Source: Brachionus koreanus | Taxonomy: Eukaryota > Rotifera > Eurotatoria > Ploima > Brachionidae | Direction: 5' to 3' | Assembly: GCA_016987375.1 (NCBI GenBank) | Contig: PJRA01000005.1 | Coordinates: forward strand, 1,769,776-1,833,775 | DNA: 64,000 bases | Part shown: one piece after another, positions 12,285 to 24,900 of the stretch | How positions within the stretch are numbered: position 1 is the first letter of the stretch | Layout: each line of letters opens with the position of its first letter | Notes under the pieces: generated by a model | Seen by the model: the letters and a program-made list of their open reading frames with translations, nothing else | What the model was told of the DNA's origin: nothing | Databases searched by the model: none | Translations under genes and position numbers: made by a program

Positions 12285-13716
12285 GTTTAGCGCACCGTTT
12301 TATTCACCTGGCTCAAATGCTCATTCACTTTCTATATTAACAAAAAAATCCCTTCATATATTCACAAATATATAATTTAAAAAAAAAAATTAACTAGGAA
12401 AAAATGACATTTTATTAAAAAAATATTGTTTTTAATGTTTATGGAATTTTTAAGAAAATTTTTTTTAAAGAATTTTTTTTTTTTGTAAATTTTGTAAATT
12501 GAGAATGTTTTTTAACAAATTTTTTCTTTTTCTCATATTTTCATTTATTAAAAATTGCTTTTGCTTGCCTCAAGTGATCAAGTGAAATGGAATAGAATAG
12601 AATAGAAGTGATTTGGTCTTGGCGAAGAGTTAATTCGCATTTGGTCGCATTATCGAGCTCGTGTTATACAAAAATTTTATAGTCGAATCGCGTTCGGATC
12701 CAGCTTAGCGCGTCATTCGGCCACGAGCTTGCTTGAGTCCAAATCCCAAACTAATGTCAAGATCGCGCCTCGATTATTTTTAGTTTCCTAATTACTTAAC
12801 AGGATATTGAGAATTTTTAACTTTATGCAATTGTAAATTTTAACTTGTTATTTTTAAAAATAAATAAAAAAAAAGTTGAATAAATTAATTTGTTTTGTTT
12901 GTTTTTTTTTTTCTAAGTTATCAACAATAAGTAATCATATTTCTTTATTTTGTTTTCTTAACTAATTTATAAATTTTAGTTGTTTTCCAATTAGAAATAA
13001 ATTAATTTAAAAATAAAAAAAAATTTTTTCTTTTCTCTTTTTTTTTGCTTATTTAGTCTTATTTACAAAAACTAACCCTTGGGTAAGCTGTTTGATTGTT
13101 TAGCACTCTTCTTTGGACAAGATCTAGTCATTTGATAGTGTTGCCAATATCCAAAAAAATTTTGTTTGCTTAATACGTCAACTAAAATTCGATGAAAGCT
13201 ATATTTTTTGGAATTAAGTAGCATCTAATGAATTTTAAATATGAATTTTTTTAGTGTTAATAATAAATGTGACATTTAATTAAATTAGTCATTAGTTATA
13301 AATAAAAAAAATTACTTAAGTTTACATTTCTACGAACTTTATCCCATTTATTTGAATTAAATTCTCGCTTAAACGACGATATTTAGGACTCAAATAATCT
13401 TTTTTGGTTTTACAATGTGAATTCTACTTTTTCCTTTCTCTTATCTAGATGCATGGTTTTACATTTGTTCATTTTTAGATTTGTTGACCAAGTTTCAGTT
13501 CATTGCATCAGAAGATCTGATCATGTGATTATGCAAAACATATTGATTTATTTGGAGAAAAAGCTCTCTTAAAGTAGTTTTTGAGTTGAAAAATTAGTAA
13601 TGATATTTTCTTTGCCCTCAAATATCAAAACAATTACCTCTATTTTATTTAAAAAATACCGCTTTTAATATATTTATGCTCATTATTAAAAAAATTTTTT
13701 CATATATTCTACATTG
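12285..13716. other. 3' flank of the BEN gene and AT-rich intergenic DNA
   Basis: A GC-richer patch at about 12585-12770 may be part of the 3' untranslated region of the BEN-domain gene, since it shares its composition shift. The rest is A/T-rich with no frame or repeat recognised. Confidence 0.4.
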
Positions 13717-13724
13717 AATATTTG

Positions 13725-14250
13725 CAGACTTGTTCTAAAGTCACAGTTTTAAGTCTAAGTCACAATAATTTAAGTCAAAGTTATGACTTAATTTGTTAAA
13801 ATAATTTATTTTAAGAAATTGCAAATAATAAATAAAAATATTTTATTTTTCTTAATTTAATTCTTAAAACAGTTCTATCTCTATTATGATGTCCTAAAAA
13901 ATGCAAAAAATTTTTATCAATACCTGCTTCATCAGATCCAGTTGAAAGACTTTTTTCGAAATCTGGCTACATTAACAGACCTCATAGATCAAGATTGACA
14001 GCAAAAAATTTTGAAACAACAACTTTATTGGCATCAAATATGGATTTATTAAATGAATAGAATAAAAAACTGTAATTATTTCACTCATTTATTATTTAAA
14101 TATAATTTAATTTAATAAAAAAACATGAAAACTATTTGTTTTTATATGATTTATTTTAAAAAAATAAATGACTTGACTTTAAAAATTAAAAAAAAAAATT
14201 AAGTCATTGACTTGACTTGACTTAAGACTTGTGACTTAAAAACAAGTCTG
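13725..14250 (+). mobile_element. short hAT transposon with 8-bp target-site duplication
   Basis: The 526-bp element starts CAGACTTGTT and ends with its inverted copy. Terminal repeats match for about 20 bp with two differences. Both sides are flanked by the same 8 bases, aatatttg, at 13717-13724 and 14251-14258, the duplication length of the hAT superfamily. Many AAGTC/GACTT motifs cluster just inside each end, like hAT subterminal transposase-binding repeats. Inside, 13890-14060 encodes a recognisable hAT C-terminal dimerisation segment (SDPVERLFSKSGY, then RSRLTAKNFETTTLL) ending in TAG. The element is therefore an internally deleted, non-autonomous copy keeping the 3' end of the transposase gene. 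Confidence 0.9.
13890..14060 (+). pseudogene. hAT transposase C-terminal fragment
   Basis: Fifty-six sense codons between an upstream in-frame TGA and a TAG carry the hAT family's conserved C-terminal block: a proline-Ser-Ser motif, ERLFSKSG, then NRPHRSRL and a hydrophobic helix. No start, zinc finger or RNase-H-like catalytic part is left, so it cannot encode an active transposase. Confidence 0.85.
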
Positions 14251-14258
14251 AATATTTG

Positions 14259-15643
14259 AATAGATATATATTTTAATAAAAAAAAAATAAATGCAAATTT
14301 TATTAAAAAGATCCAAATTAATAATAATAATAATAGTAATATTCTACGATCAAATTAGTTTAGCTAAATTGACAAAGCAGGATAACTAAATTGAATCCCA
14401 CTATAGCAGACTTTTGATTGTTGTTTCAACCGACATTGCTGATTTCATTTATATTGAATTATCAATTAGTTTATCAACTTCTTTAAAAGCATAAAACACC
14501 AATATTTGGATAATGTATATTTTATTCAATTAAGGCTAATTCTGGAGATAATCAAGAAAAAATAAAATAAATAAAATGAGAAATAAGTCAAAATAAATTT
14601 AGACTTAAATATTTTATTTTCTCGTTTTATGTATAAATTTATCTTTATATCCATTGAATTTAAATTGCAGAATTTTAACACAGATTAAATTTGAATGATA
14701 TTTTGTTTGCATCGCTCAAATTTATAACAAGCTAGAACGTTTGGAAGAATGATTCTTAGATCCAATAAAAGTTATTTCATATAAAATTGTTTTTTTATTT
14801 TTTTTTTACAAAATTCATGATGTCTTTTAATTATAAATTTTTAAGCATACAAAATTATTTTATTTACTTATCTTTGTAACTGCACCGAGTTAGAAATCAA
14901 AATAAAATAGAATATAATTAGAATAAAAACTTTAATAATTCAAGATTCTAAATGAAATGTGTGACATGTTTTATCATGTTAGCATTGAATAGCTCGGGAA
15001 AGAAAGAAATAATAAGCAATAGCTTAGAATTAATTTGAGGGGTCTTATCTTAATTTTTGATTTTAGCATCACTATAATTCTAAAACTTTAAGTCATATTA
15101 TATGTTAAAATAAAAAGATTTGAATTATTTTCAAATTAATATGCCAAACTCCATGTTTATTTGATTAAAAATAAATATATTAAATGAAAACTTAAAATGA
15201 AAATTCAGAAATTTTGGTACTGTTACGTCATTATTTGAAAAAAAGACTTATCAGCAGCAGCAACAAAAGAAAAGATAAAATGTTTCTAAATAAAACTATG
15301 AAAAGTGAAAATGTTTCTTCAAAAAGCAATGAATGGTACAAAAGAGAAATCGAACCACTCGCCAATAAATTGTCAAAGATAATGCTTTATATTTTGAAGA
15401 TTATTTTTTTAGATAATTTCAAAATAAATAAGATGAAAACAAATAAATAATGAATTCAAATATTTGTCGGTCAAGTGGTTCGAACAGTCGACATCAATCA
15501 GGAGGTTAAAATAGTTACAATGAGTCCATAAGAAGAAAAAAAATTCAGCTAAGGTTTTTCCCTACATGAATGCAAATAAACAATGCTAATGATAATTTTT
15601 ATTAAGAAAATAATTTGATTTAATCAATTTTAATAAATACATT
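14259..15643. other. intergenic DNA
   Basis: AT-rich, with an (AAT)n tract near 14320-14340. A 78-codon frame at 15214-15450 is Lys/Asn/Ser-rich, begins with a non-ATG codon and matches nothing I know. No other signal seen. Confidence 0.45.
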
Positions 15644-18416
15644 TTATTTAAATTCGGCATCAATTAATTTTGCAATTGTGTTTAATTGAATATTTGATGT
15701 TCCTTCATAAATTGTACCGACTTTACAGTCACGATAGTATTTTTCAATCGGGTAATCTTTGGTATAGCCAACGCCACCCATCCAATCGATGCATTTGCTT
15801 GTTGTTTGACAAGCAACCTTTTAAAATTTAAGATATAAAATTTTAAAATAATTTTATCAATATCGTTCAACCTCTGAAGCAAAATATTTTGCCATAGCAG
15901 CCTCTTTAATAAAAGGTTTACCAGCTTCTTTGAGTCTAGCAGCATTGTAGACCAAAAGCCTAGCTGCTTCTAACTGGGTGGCAACATGAGAAATCTGATG
16001 CTGCATACCCTGAAAATCAAAAATTCGTTGACCAAACTGTTGCCGCTCACGAGTATAAGCGATAGTCTTGTCAAAACAGCCCTGGGCTAAACCAATCATC
16101 TGAGCTCCGATTCCTATTCTGCCCTCATTTAGTATTGAAATAGCGTATTTGTATCCTTGGCCAATCTTGCCTAGGATATTTTTTTCGTGCACTTTTACAT
16201 CATCAAAATGAACAGCACAAGTTGAACTGGCCAAAAGTCCAAGTTTATCTTCATTTTTGCCAATTGTTAAGCCGGGCGTATCGCGGTCGACTACAAAACA
16301 TGTTATTCCCTTGTAGCCTAAACTAGGATTCACATTTGCCATGACAAAAAAAACTCCCGCATGTTTTGAATTAGATATCCATAATTTATTTCCATTTATG
16401 GTGTAATAATCTCCATTTTTAGACGCTGATGTTCTCATGGCAAAAGCATCTGAACCCGAGCTAGATTCAGATAAACAAAAGCTTCCAATCTTTAAAAAAA
16501 AAATTAAACAATTTCTATTTTATTATTTGGATAAATAAAGCTTAAGCCAAAAATTGATTAAAACTTAAAAATAATTGATTTACCATATCAGTAGCCAAGC
16601 GAGGCAAGTATTTATCTTTTAGATAATCAGAACCAAGCTGCATTAGCAATGTGTTAATTAAAGTATTTTGAATATCGCACATGACACTTATGCTTCCGTC
16701 CACTTTACCTAACTCCTCGACAACAAGAATAGATGAAAAAAAAGAGCTTTCTGTGCCTCCATATTTGCCAGGTATCTCAATACCCATAAGCTTTTATTAT
16801 TTGTATTTTTTTTTTAAATTATTCTGCATTTAATTAACTGACTTGATCATTTTATTTAATTTTGATTTCAGCTTTGGGCTTAGCGAAGAGCTTTTAAATT
16901 TAATTGGCAACCTACCATATCTTTAGCTAATCTAGGACAATATTTATCAAGGAGTTCTTTAGAGCCATTATGCAACAAAAGTGTATTAACTACGGTATTT
17001 TGTAAATCAACTAGACCACCGATAACCGAGTCGACTTTCGCAAATTCTTCAATTGCGATTATCGAACTAAAAAAGTTCAATCCAGATCCACCGTACTCTT
17101 CTGGTATTTCAATGCCCATTAGCTGATTTCAAAATTCAATAAAACAACTTTGTCTTATTTATATTTGCAAACTTACGCCATTGTCGAACATTAGTTGACG
17201 AATTTCTGGCAGTACATCTCCTTGTTGCTCCATTTCTCTCACTTTAGGCTCAATTTTTTCTCGGGCCAAGCGACCAACTTAGAATGATTTTAAAATTTTT
17301 TTTTATTTGATTATTAATCAAAAAATTAAAAATTTTCACAAATAAATACTATTTAAAAAAAAAACAAATAAAATTTTAAACTTTTTATCCATAAACTAAA
17401 GATTATTTAACAATTTTTTAAGACAATCAATTGAATATTTTGATTAGATTTATTTCTAATAAAAAAAATTTATATATCTAAATCTGTCAAGATTTTTTCA
17501 AATTTTTAAAATACTTCTTTAAGATTTAATTTTAAGGGAAATCTTATTATTTATCTTTAAATTATCAGTATGGCTTAAAATATTTAAAAAAATTAAAATT
17601 ACAGCATATTTTTTTACATATGTAGCAAAAAATTTTTTAAATTTAAATATTTCAAAATTAGAATTGTGTGATCATTTTTATATGACAAGTTTTTTTTGCT
17701 CTTTGACATTTTTCAAAAAAATTTGAATAAGAAAACAGCAAAAGTTAAAAAAAAAAACAAAAAAAGATAAAATTTAATATCCATAATTTAAAAATATTCA
17801 ATCATCAGATGAATTTCTATTTATCTTTGCTAAAATATTGAAATTCTTTAAACCACTTTTATTATTTTTTAGAATTTTGGTCGAAAATATCAAGACTAAA
17901 ATTGAATGGATTTTTTTAAAATTTTAAACGATAAAAAATTAATTTATTTTAATCATTTCCCAAAAATAATCTTTTTTTGAATTTTAAAAAATAAATCATT
18001 TTGCTGTTTGAGCATTTTTTATTAAAATTTTTATTAAAAATTGTCAAAGAGAAAAAAAAACTTACCATAATTAATATCATAGAGTTAATTAATTTAAAAT
18101 CTGAATTATCTAATTAAATAAATGAAAACGATAAAAACTACTAAATTGATAGACTTTTGTTTTTTGATTAAAATTGGAAATAAACAGAAACAGCATTCTA
18201 AAACAAAAAGATACCTGTTTCTTTTAACTGAATCTCCTCATCAGAAAAATTGTACAACGAGCGATTAATAGTATCTGTTGATGTGCTCAAATTAGCCACG
18301 TTTTTTTGAGCCAAATTACGGCATAACTTAATTAAAATAATTCAATAATAAGATTACATGTCAATAAACAAAATTACCCTAAAAGTTTTAGTTCCAATAT
18401 TTCTGATAGCAAACAT
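15644..18416 (-). CDS. ACADSB: short/branched-chain specific acyl-CoA dehydrogenase, mitochondrial
   Basis: This flavoenzyme oxidises 2-methylbutyryl-CoA and related short acyl-CoAs in isoleucine breakdown in the mitochondrial matrix. Exons (minus strand): 18378-18416, 18215-18326, 17177-17277, 16916-17122 (4a) or 16584-16790 (4b), 15872-16489, 15644-15817. With one exon 4 the product is 416 residues, close to the usual length. The Arg-rich start ([13 protein letters not shown]) fits a mitochondrial presequence. FAD and substrate motifs FCLSE, GSDAF and WIS are present, as is [16 protein letters not shown]. The catalytic-base segment IYEGTSNIQ lies in the last exon. All joins use GT/AG and keep phase. 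Exons 4a and 4b have equal length and encode alternative versions of the same segment, so mutually exclusive splicing is likely. The first long intron (17278-18214) shows nothing else. Confidence 0.95.
16584..16790 (-). other. ACADSB: ACADSB exon 4b (alternative 69-codon exon)
   Basis: Also 207 nt and phase 0 on both sides, separated from exon 4a by a 125-bp intron. About 41 of 69 residues match exon 4a by my count. Its [17 protein letters not shown] stretch looks closer to vertebrate ACADSB than that of exon 4a. Its splice sites (AG at 16791-16792, GT at 16582-16583) are intact and there is no stop, so neither copy looks dead. Confidence 0.88.
16916..17122 (-). other. ACADSB: ACADSB exon 4a (alternative 69-codon exon)
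   Basis: Exactly 207 nt, phase 0 at both ends, with acceptor AG at 17123-17124 and donor GT just below 16916. It encodes [12 protein letters not shown] to PRLAKDM. Compared with exon 4b the middle is divergent ([12 protein letters not shown] against [11 protein letters not shown]). That region contributes to the N-terminal helical domain lining the acyl pocket. Confidence 0.88.
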
Positions 18417-19545
18417 TTTAAAGCTAGACTTTGCTTACAGGGTGTGATTACAATATTTTTCTATGTCTTCAAATTTATATAATAGAAATTTAATTTTGGG
18501 TAAATTATTCTAATAATAATTTAATCATGTGCCAAACAATTTCATCAAATTCAAACTAAGTCAGAGTCTAAATGTGTCACTTAATTGTTACAAGTATAAT
18601 TTCTTTCAAAATTATGATACCAATGAAGAATTCGATTGAAATAGATCTAGCAAAGTAAAAAGTCTATTTTAATCAAAGGCATTATTTTTTATTATTTTAG
18701 ATAATTTCAAAATTAAAGTATTATCTGCAATAAAAAAATTATTTTTAGTATATGTAAAATAAAATTTTCAAATTTAAAACAAATTTTTGTGTTAAGTAAA
18801 GAAACAAGTTACTTTATAAAAAAAAAAGTAATTTGACTTGCATGATTATTTTTTTTTGCTTTAATTTAATAATTCAAAGTATGTCATTAATAAGAATAGA
18901 CTTATTGGGATCAAAAGCGTACAGCTTTTATCTAGTCTCATCTCTAAATTAATATTCGAGCTTAAATAGGAAATTTTAAATATTTTCTTATCAACGTTCA
19001 GGAAGATGAATACACGAAAGATAAATCCCTAACACAAACAATATCGTTTACAGCAAAGGCTTTATCTGGAAATAACAAAAATTAAAAAAAAATTTTTTTT
19101 CACTGTTAAATCATAACTTGACTAATTCCTTTCATTTTATATTAGCTTTTTAGTTAATTCTGGTTTGTTTTAACTTTTAACTTTTTTTAAAAAAGATAAT
19201 CAATAATTAAAAAAATTTTTAATTTTAAAAATAAAATAAACTTTTAAAAATTATTTTTTAAACATTGTAAAAGGTTAAAGTTAAAATTTAATTTTAGTCG
19301 AACCTCATTTTAATGAATTCCTGGAAAAAAATAACAATTTTTTTTAGTTCCAAAAATTTTTATTTAAACAAAATATAATTTTATTTATGAGAGAAAAAAA
19401 TACTTATTAAAAATCAAAACAAAAAATTAATTAGATTTTAAATCAAAGGTAGAATTCTTGTTATTATTCATTTTTATTATTATTTGTAGTCTGTACCAAG
19501 CTAATTCTCCTTCAAATTAAATATTTAAAATTAGAAAAACTTTTA
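18417..19545. other. intergenic DNA upstream of ACADSB
   Basis: This AT-rich stretch must hold the ACADSB promoter, but no TATA or initiator stands out. Parts of 18496-18830 recur in diverged form at 20275-20560 upstream of the ribosomal protein gene (for example TAAATTATTCTAATAATAAT). A short piece near 19490-19525 resembles the 3' end of the retrotransposon at 36785-37860. Confidence 0.45.
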
Positions 19546-19716
19546 TTTTACAAAATGTATCAACTGATACAAGGTTTGTATCATCCAAATTTAGTTTGTG
19601 TAAGACCTCTGCAAATTAATTTTAATAATTTATACTGTTTTGCACAATTGCATAGTTTTTGCACAGACTAAATTTGGGTAATACAAACCTTGTATCAGCT
19701 GATACATTTTGCAAAA
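19546..19716. mobile_element. palindromic MITE with TA target duplication
   Basis: The 171-bp element has terminal inverted repeats of about 60 bp, beginning TTTTACAAAATGTATCA on one side and TTTTGCAAAATGTATCA on the other (inverted). They are flanked by TA at 19544-19545 and 19717-19718. Size, long inverted repeats and TA duplication fit a Tc1/mariner-type miniature element. It has no coding capacity. An (ACT)n microsatellite follows at about 19722-19741. Confidence 0.75.
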
Positions 19717-19741
19717 TAATAACTACTACTACTACTACTAC

Positions 19742-20876
19742 TTAAAAAAAAATTTTTTCCAATTTAAAATTGTTTGTTCTTATGTCAATTAACTTTTTTT
19801 CTAAAATTCGTTTCAATGAGGTTGGTTTTAATTAAGATTAGTTACAATGTGTACTTTTTTGTTTATCTGCTAAAGTGTTTTCGTTATAATCAGGTTCGGC
19901 TGTATTACCAAAAGTATTTTTCAAAAAAAAAATTTTAGTCAACTTTTGTGCATCAGTATTACATTTGCAACAATGCTAAATCGAAAGCTGATTTTTTTAT
20001 GACGCAAGTTATATGTATGCGAAATTAATATGATGAACTAACAAATAAAAATTTTTTTTATTTTTTTTAAAAAAACGATTTTTTATATGAATAAATTTTT
20101 CAATTAAGTTTTAATCAAAAAAAGAATAATTAATTTTAATTTTATTTTAAAAATTCAAAAATATACTTCCTTTGTTAGTTAAAATTACCAAAATTGCTTG
20201 ATAAAAGTAGAAAATCAAAATTAAAATACCAGCTTGAATTATAGCAGTTTTGGAATTAAAAAAATTTAATTTTTTATAAATTATTCTAATAATAATTTGA
20301 ATCATGTGTCAACCAATTTCATAAAATTAATTTAAATTAGACTAAAAAAATTACCAAAAATCAGAAAAATTACCAAAGCTCCTTTTACAATAATGACATA
20401 ACTGGCTAATTTTAATATAAAACACCATTGTATGATTCTAAATCTTCCAAAATTTAAGTCTTTGCTACATATAAATTTAATTTTGAGTGCATGTTAAATA
20501 AAATTTTCGAAAATTTAAAACTAAGTATTTTGTTAAGCAAAGTAAGCTTTTTTTAGCAAATTAATTTGCAACCAAAAAGCAAATAGACTTGCTTGCAATT
20601 TTTGTTGCATTCACTCACTGTACACATTCAATGCTTTCAAATTTTAACAAAAAAAAATTTGCTCACAATGTATATTTGATTCAAGTTGAAGGTATCTGAT
20701 TTATAATTTTTTTCTACTTTTTTCTACTATATTTATGGTATCTTTTTGTATCCTTTTTTATCTAATCAATACCTGTAAATAAATGAATTCGATTGATTAG
20801 TCGTCTATCGAAATTGAGACGTGTAGGTCATGGCATAAAACTTTGCTATATTATTTAGAGATAAAAGGTGTAGAAA
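19742..20876. other. intergenic DNA upstream of RPL17
   Basis: AT-rich DNA holding the RPL17 promoter. No distinct motif was identified apart from the diverged duplicate of the ACADSB upstream region (20275-20560). Confidence 0.4.
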
Positions 20877-21619
20877 ATGACTCGTTACTCAAGAGAGCCA
20901 GAAAATCCAGCAAAATCCGTAAAAGCACGCGGATCTTACTTGAGAGTCCACTTCAAAAACACCCGAGAAGTCGGTCGTGCTATCCAACACATGCCGTTGA
21001 GACGAGCCATAAAATTTTTGAAAAATGTAATTGAGCACAAAGAAATCGTTCCATTCAAACGATTCAATGGAGGTGTTGGCAGAAAAGCTCAAGTAAATTC
21101 AAAAGTTAAAACGAAAAGAAAAAAGCTCTATAAATAAATTAATTAAGTGCAAACAATGGGGAGCCTGTCAAGGTAGATGGCCCGAAAAATCAGCCGACTT
21201 TGTATTGCAATTGTTGAAAAATGCTGAAGCTAACGCTGAAGTCAAAGTAAAATTATTAATTTTTATTATTATTAAATCATTTTTAAGTGTAATTTTGATT
21301 TAATCAGAGTTTAGATGCTGATCACTTGGTTGTTGACCACGTCCAAGTTAACCAAGCACCAAAAACCCGAAGACGTACATACAGAGCTCACGGTAGAATC
21401 AACCGTAAGTGTCTTTTGTTCAAATCAAAATCAATTAGTCTAGTTTTTTTTTAATTGTCTTATTTTTCAGCATATAAATCAAGTCCGTGTCACATAGAAA
21501 TCTTTTTGACCGAAAAAGAGACAGTTGTTCCGAAACCAAGCGATGTTGAGGAGCCAACTAAAAAGAAAGAGTCTAAAAAGAAGCTAAAACGTCAAAAAAT
21601 GATGGACAGAGGAGAATAA
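20877..21619 (+). CDS. RPL17: 60S ribosomal protein L17 (uL22)
   Basis: A component of the large cytosolic ribosomal subunit near the peptide exit tunnel (family knowledge). Four exons, 20877-21092, 21148-21246, 21308-21404 and 21471-21619, join in frame to 186 residues, close to the human 184. The sequence follows the family end to end: [70 protein letters not shown] and a Lys-rich tail. The ATG has A-rich context (GAAAATG). All introns are short (54-66 bp) with GT/AG borders. An AATAAA lies shortly after the stop, near 21643. Confidence 0.97.
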
Positions 21620-21987
21620 ATTCATATTGAATATTTGAATATCAATAAATTATATGAATTTATTTAAATTCAAATAAAAAAAAAAAGATAAATTTTTTTC
21701 TCTTATTTTATCCTATCATTTCCTATTTGCTTATTTACTTATCAAGATATTCTCTTTTATGGACTTAGTCTTTGCTAAACCCATTTCACACAAAGATTTA
21801 ATCGAGTAAATAAATAGTTTTGTGCTAGGAATAATCAAACAATATTAGCGTTCAATGTAAATAAAACATAATCCTCAAAGATATGTTGCAACTTCGTCCC
21901 AAAAGTGATGATCAATTTTTTTGTTTAGATCTATTTGAATAAAAATAAAAAGATTTAATGAGAACTCTTTATTTCTTTAATTAAATA
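21620..21987. other. RPL17 3' flank / chitinase upstream region
   Basis: Contains the RPL17 polyadenylation signal near its start. No other feature is seen before the chitinase start codon at 21988. Confidence 0.4.
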
Positions 21988-24900
21988 ATGAAAAATAGCC
22001 CCAAATTAACCATGCCAAATCATATGTTGACTTTTAGTTTCCTAATTGTTTTGGTCTATCTGGCCCAAGGTAATTTTAGTTGTAATTTTAAATGGATTTT
22101 ATTATGATGACAGAAATTTTCAGCTGGCCATGTAAGAGGTGGTTATTTGTTGTGGCGAAATCCGAAGCTAGACTCTTTCAAGCTCGTTTGTTACATGACC
22201 AATTGGGCTCAGTACAGACCGAATAATACAAAATTTGTACCATCTGATCTCGACCCTTTTCTCTGCACTCATTACATATACGCTTTTGCCTCAATTAATG
22301 CAACTACCTATGAAATTAAGTCATTCGAATGGAATGACGAGAGTCATGAAAAGTTTGTCGGTAACCAGAAATAGAAAATATTAATCAATTTTTTGACAGA
22401 TGTTTTTAATTTTTTTTTCTACCAAGGTCGCTATGAAGAGTTTAACAATATGAAGAAATTAAATCCGATCCTAAAAACTTTGCTAGCTGTCGGAGGTTGG
22501 AATATGGGATCTGGTCCGTTTTCGGACATGGCTGGCAATAAGACCAATAGGAAAATTTTTATCAACAGTGCAGTAAAGTTTTTGAGAAAATGGAAATTTG
22601 ATGGACTTGGTAAATAAAAAAAAAGTCTTAAATTTTAAAATCGTTTCTGGCTTAGCGAAAAATGTTAAGCTATAAGGAGAATAAGTCTAAGAGTGAAAAA
22701 TCTGATTAAAGATTTTTTTTATATTAATACAAAAATTATTATTCAAAAATGTTAAACTAATTTAAATAAATCCTGTTATATTTTAAAATTTAGCATTTTT
22801 GACTAAAAAATGCACAATTTTTGTGTTTTTAAAACAAATTTTTGAATTATATTTATTTTTAAAAGTCCTAAAATTTCCTTCTGTATTAGAGCCCCTTGGG
22901 TGTTAAATCGAATTGTCATAGTTCTAGTTATAGTTCATTATTTTTAATCAACTGATAAGCCCAGCAAATTTTTTAGATCCTTATAAAAAATCTTAACAAA
23001 AATAGAAAGTTAAACCTCCTTTTTAGCTAAAAAAAAATTCACTTTTTTATTATTAAGTTTTAAGTTATTTTAACCAGGAAATGCGGTAGTTCCCCTAGTT
23101 ATAAAATCTGGTAATCCATTTTAATTTTAAACGAGATAACTTTCATGAAATCTCACTTAGTTAAGTGAATTTTTTAAAAATTTTGATTTTAAATTTTGAA
23201 TTTTAATTAATAAAAAAATTTCTTTTGTTTAATATAAAAAAAGTCAAGTGAAAAAAAAACTAGTTTGACTTGTAAATTCATAAATATCAAATTTAATTTT
23301 ATAATTAAGAGAATAAAGTTATAAAAAAATTTCAATTCAAGTCATTAAGGTTTTAAAATCAAGTTAAAAGACTTATTTTTCATTATGTTAAATCCAACTT
23401 TATTGATCACTTAATTTCATGGATATTGTTTAATAGCTTTGGAATTAGATCCAGAGAGCTTTAAAAAAGTGCATTTCTTATTTAGATCTTCATTTTTTGG
23501 CTGTTTTATTTAAGAGCCTTAATATTTTCATTCCATAAAAAAGTAAAAAGTTTAAAAAAATTTGTATTTTTTACCACAAAAATAATAAAATATAACTAAT
23601 CATGTATTTATTAATTAAATCGAGTTTTTTTTTTTCAAATTTCTTTTTTTTATCAACAAAATTTAGTGTTATACCATAATTTTATTAGAATAGCAATAAG
23701 ATTAATAAATATAAAACAGAAAGAGAAATTAACTAATTTAATTATTAGTAAAGATTTAAATTTGTTTGCATTTGTAGATACAATAGAAGTATTTTTTTAG
23801 TTGATTACCGCAAGTTTTACGTGTTTTGATCAGCATCAATTGCCCAAAATTTAGAACTTCTTGTCGGCAAAACACAAGTTTACTTGTAGGGGAAACATCA
23901 TCTTCGATTCCTAGTTTTACATCATTCAATGTTTCGTTTGCTGGGTCTACTAAAATGTTTTCTTTCGATAATGGTTGACTTATTTTTAAATTTTTAAATG
24001 TCATAATTATTCATTTATCTATTTTTTCTGTACAGAGTTAATGCTTCTTCAGATTAAAAAAAAATTATAATCAAAATAAAATGTAGAAAAGAAAAAAGTA
24101 ATTTAAAAAGGAAAATGGTATGAAAAAATTAAAAAATAGTTAAAATGAAATAAGGAGTAGTAGGGTACATAGGCTCAGGAAAAAAGGAAGAAATAGTTAC
24201 ACAATGAACTCGGGTATTCGATATTTTTTGATTTAAAACTGGCTTTGTAGTTAATAATAAAAGGCTTTAATAACTTAAAAATTGTCAATTGTTTTCCAAT
24301 AAGTTTATTAAATTAATTAGTTTTATCTCTAATGAGTACATGGATAATTTATTAATATTGAGGTATTTGTGGTATTTTTTACTATTTTTTGTGAATAAAG
24401 TCAACTGACGTCCTTTATTCAAAATGTGTTGACCAACAGAAAACATGCTTTAATCCAAGTCAATTTCGACAATTAACAAAATTTTAAATTTTAGAATAAA
24501 AAAATGCTATAAAGTTTAGACTTGGACTTTTCAAGCGACTCTAAATAAATTTAATGAGTGAAAATTTAAAAAATATAAATAATAAAGTGTTAAGATTCTA
24601 AAATCCAAATTTAAAGAAATTAAAATGAGAGCTAGAGAAACGATTTTTATTTTTTCTCACAATGATATCCTAAATTTTTTATTTATACCTAGATTTGGAC
24701 TGGTTGGTTTTTGTTTAAAAAATTAAAAAAATAAAATTTTCAACAAAATTTTTTGTAAAGGGAATTTCCAGCTAAGAGGGATGGCAGCACAGAAACCGAT
24801 AACAGATCTTTTAGTCATCTCGTCAAAGTAATTTTTTTATTTAAAATAGTTTATTTGCAGAAATTATATTTTGATTATTATTTACTTTACAAACAATTAA

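Noticed and set aside
16542..16787. Exon 4b as a separate gene or pseudogene
   Set aside because: It has intact splice sites, the same length and phase as exon 4a and no stop, so an alternative exon of the same gene is the simpler reading.
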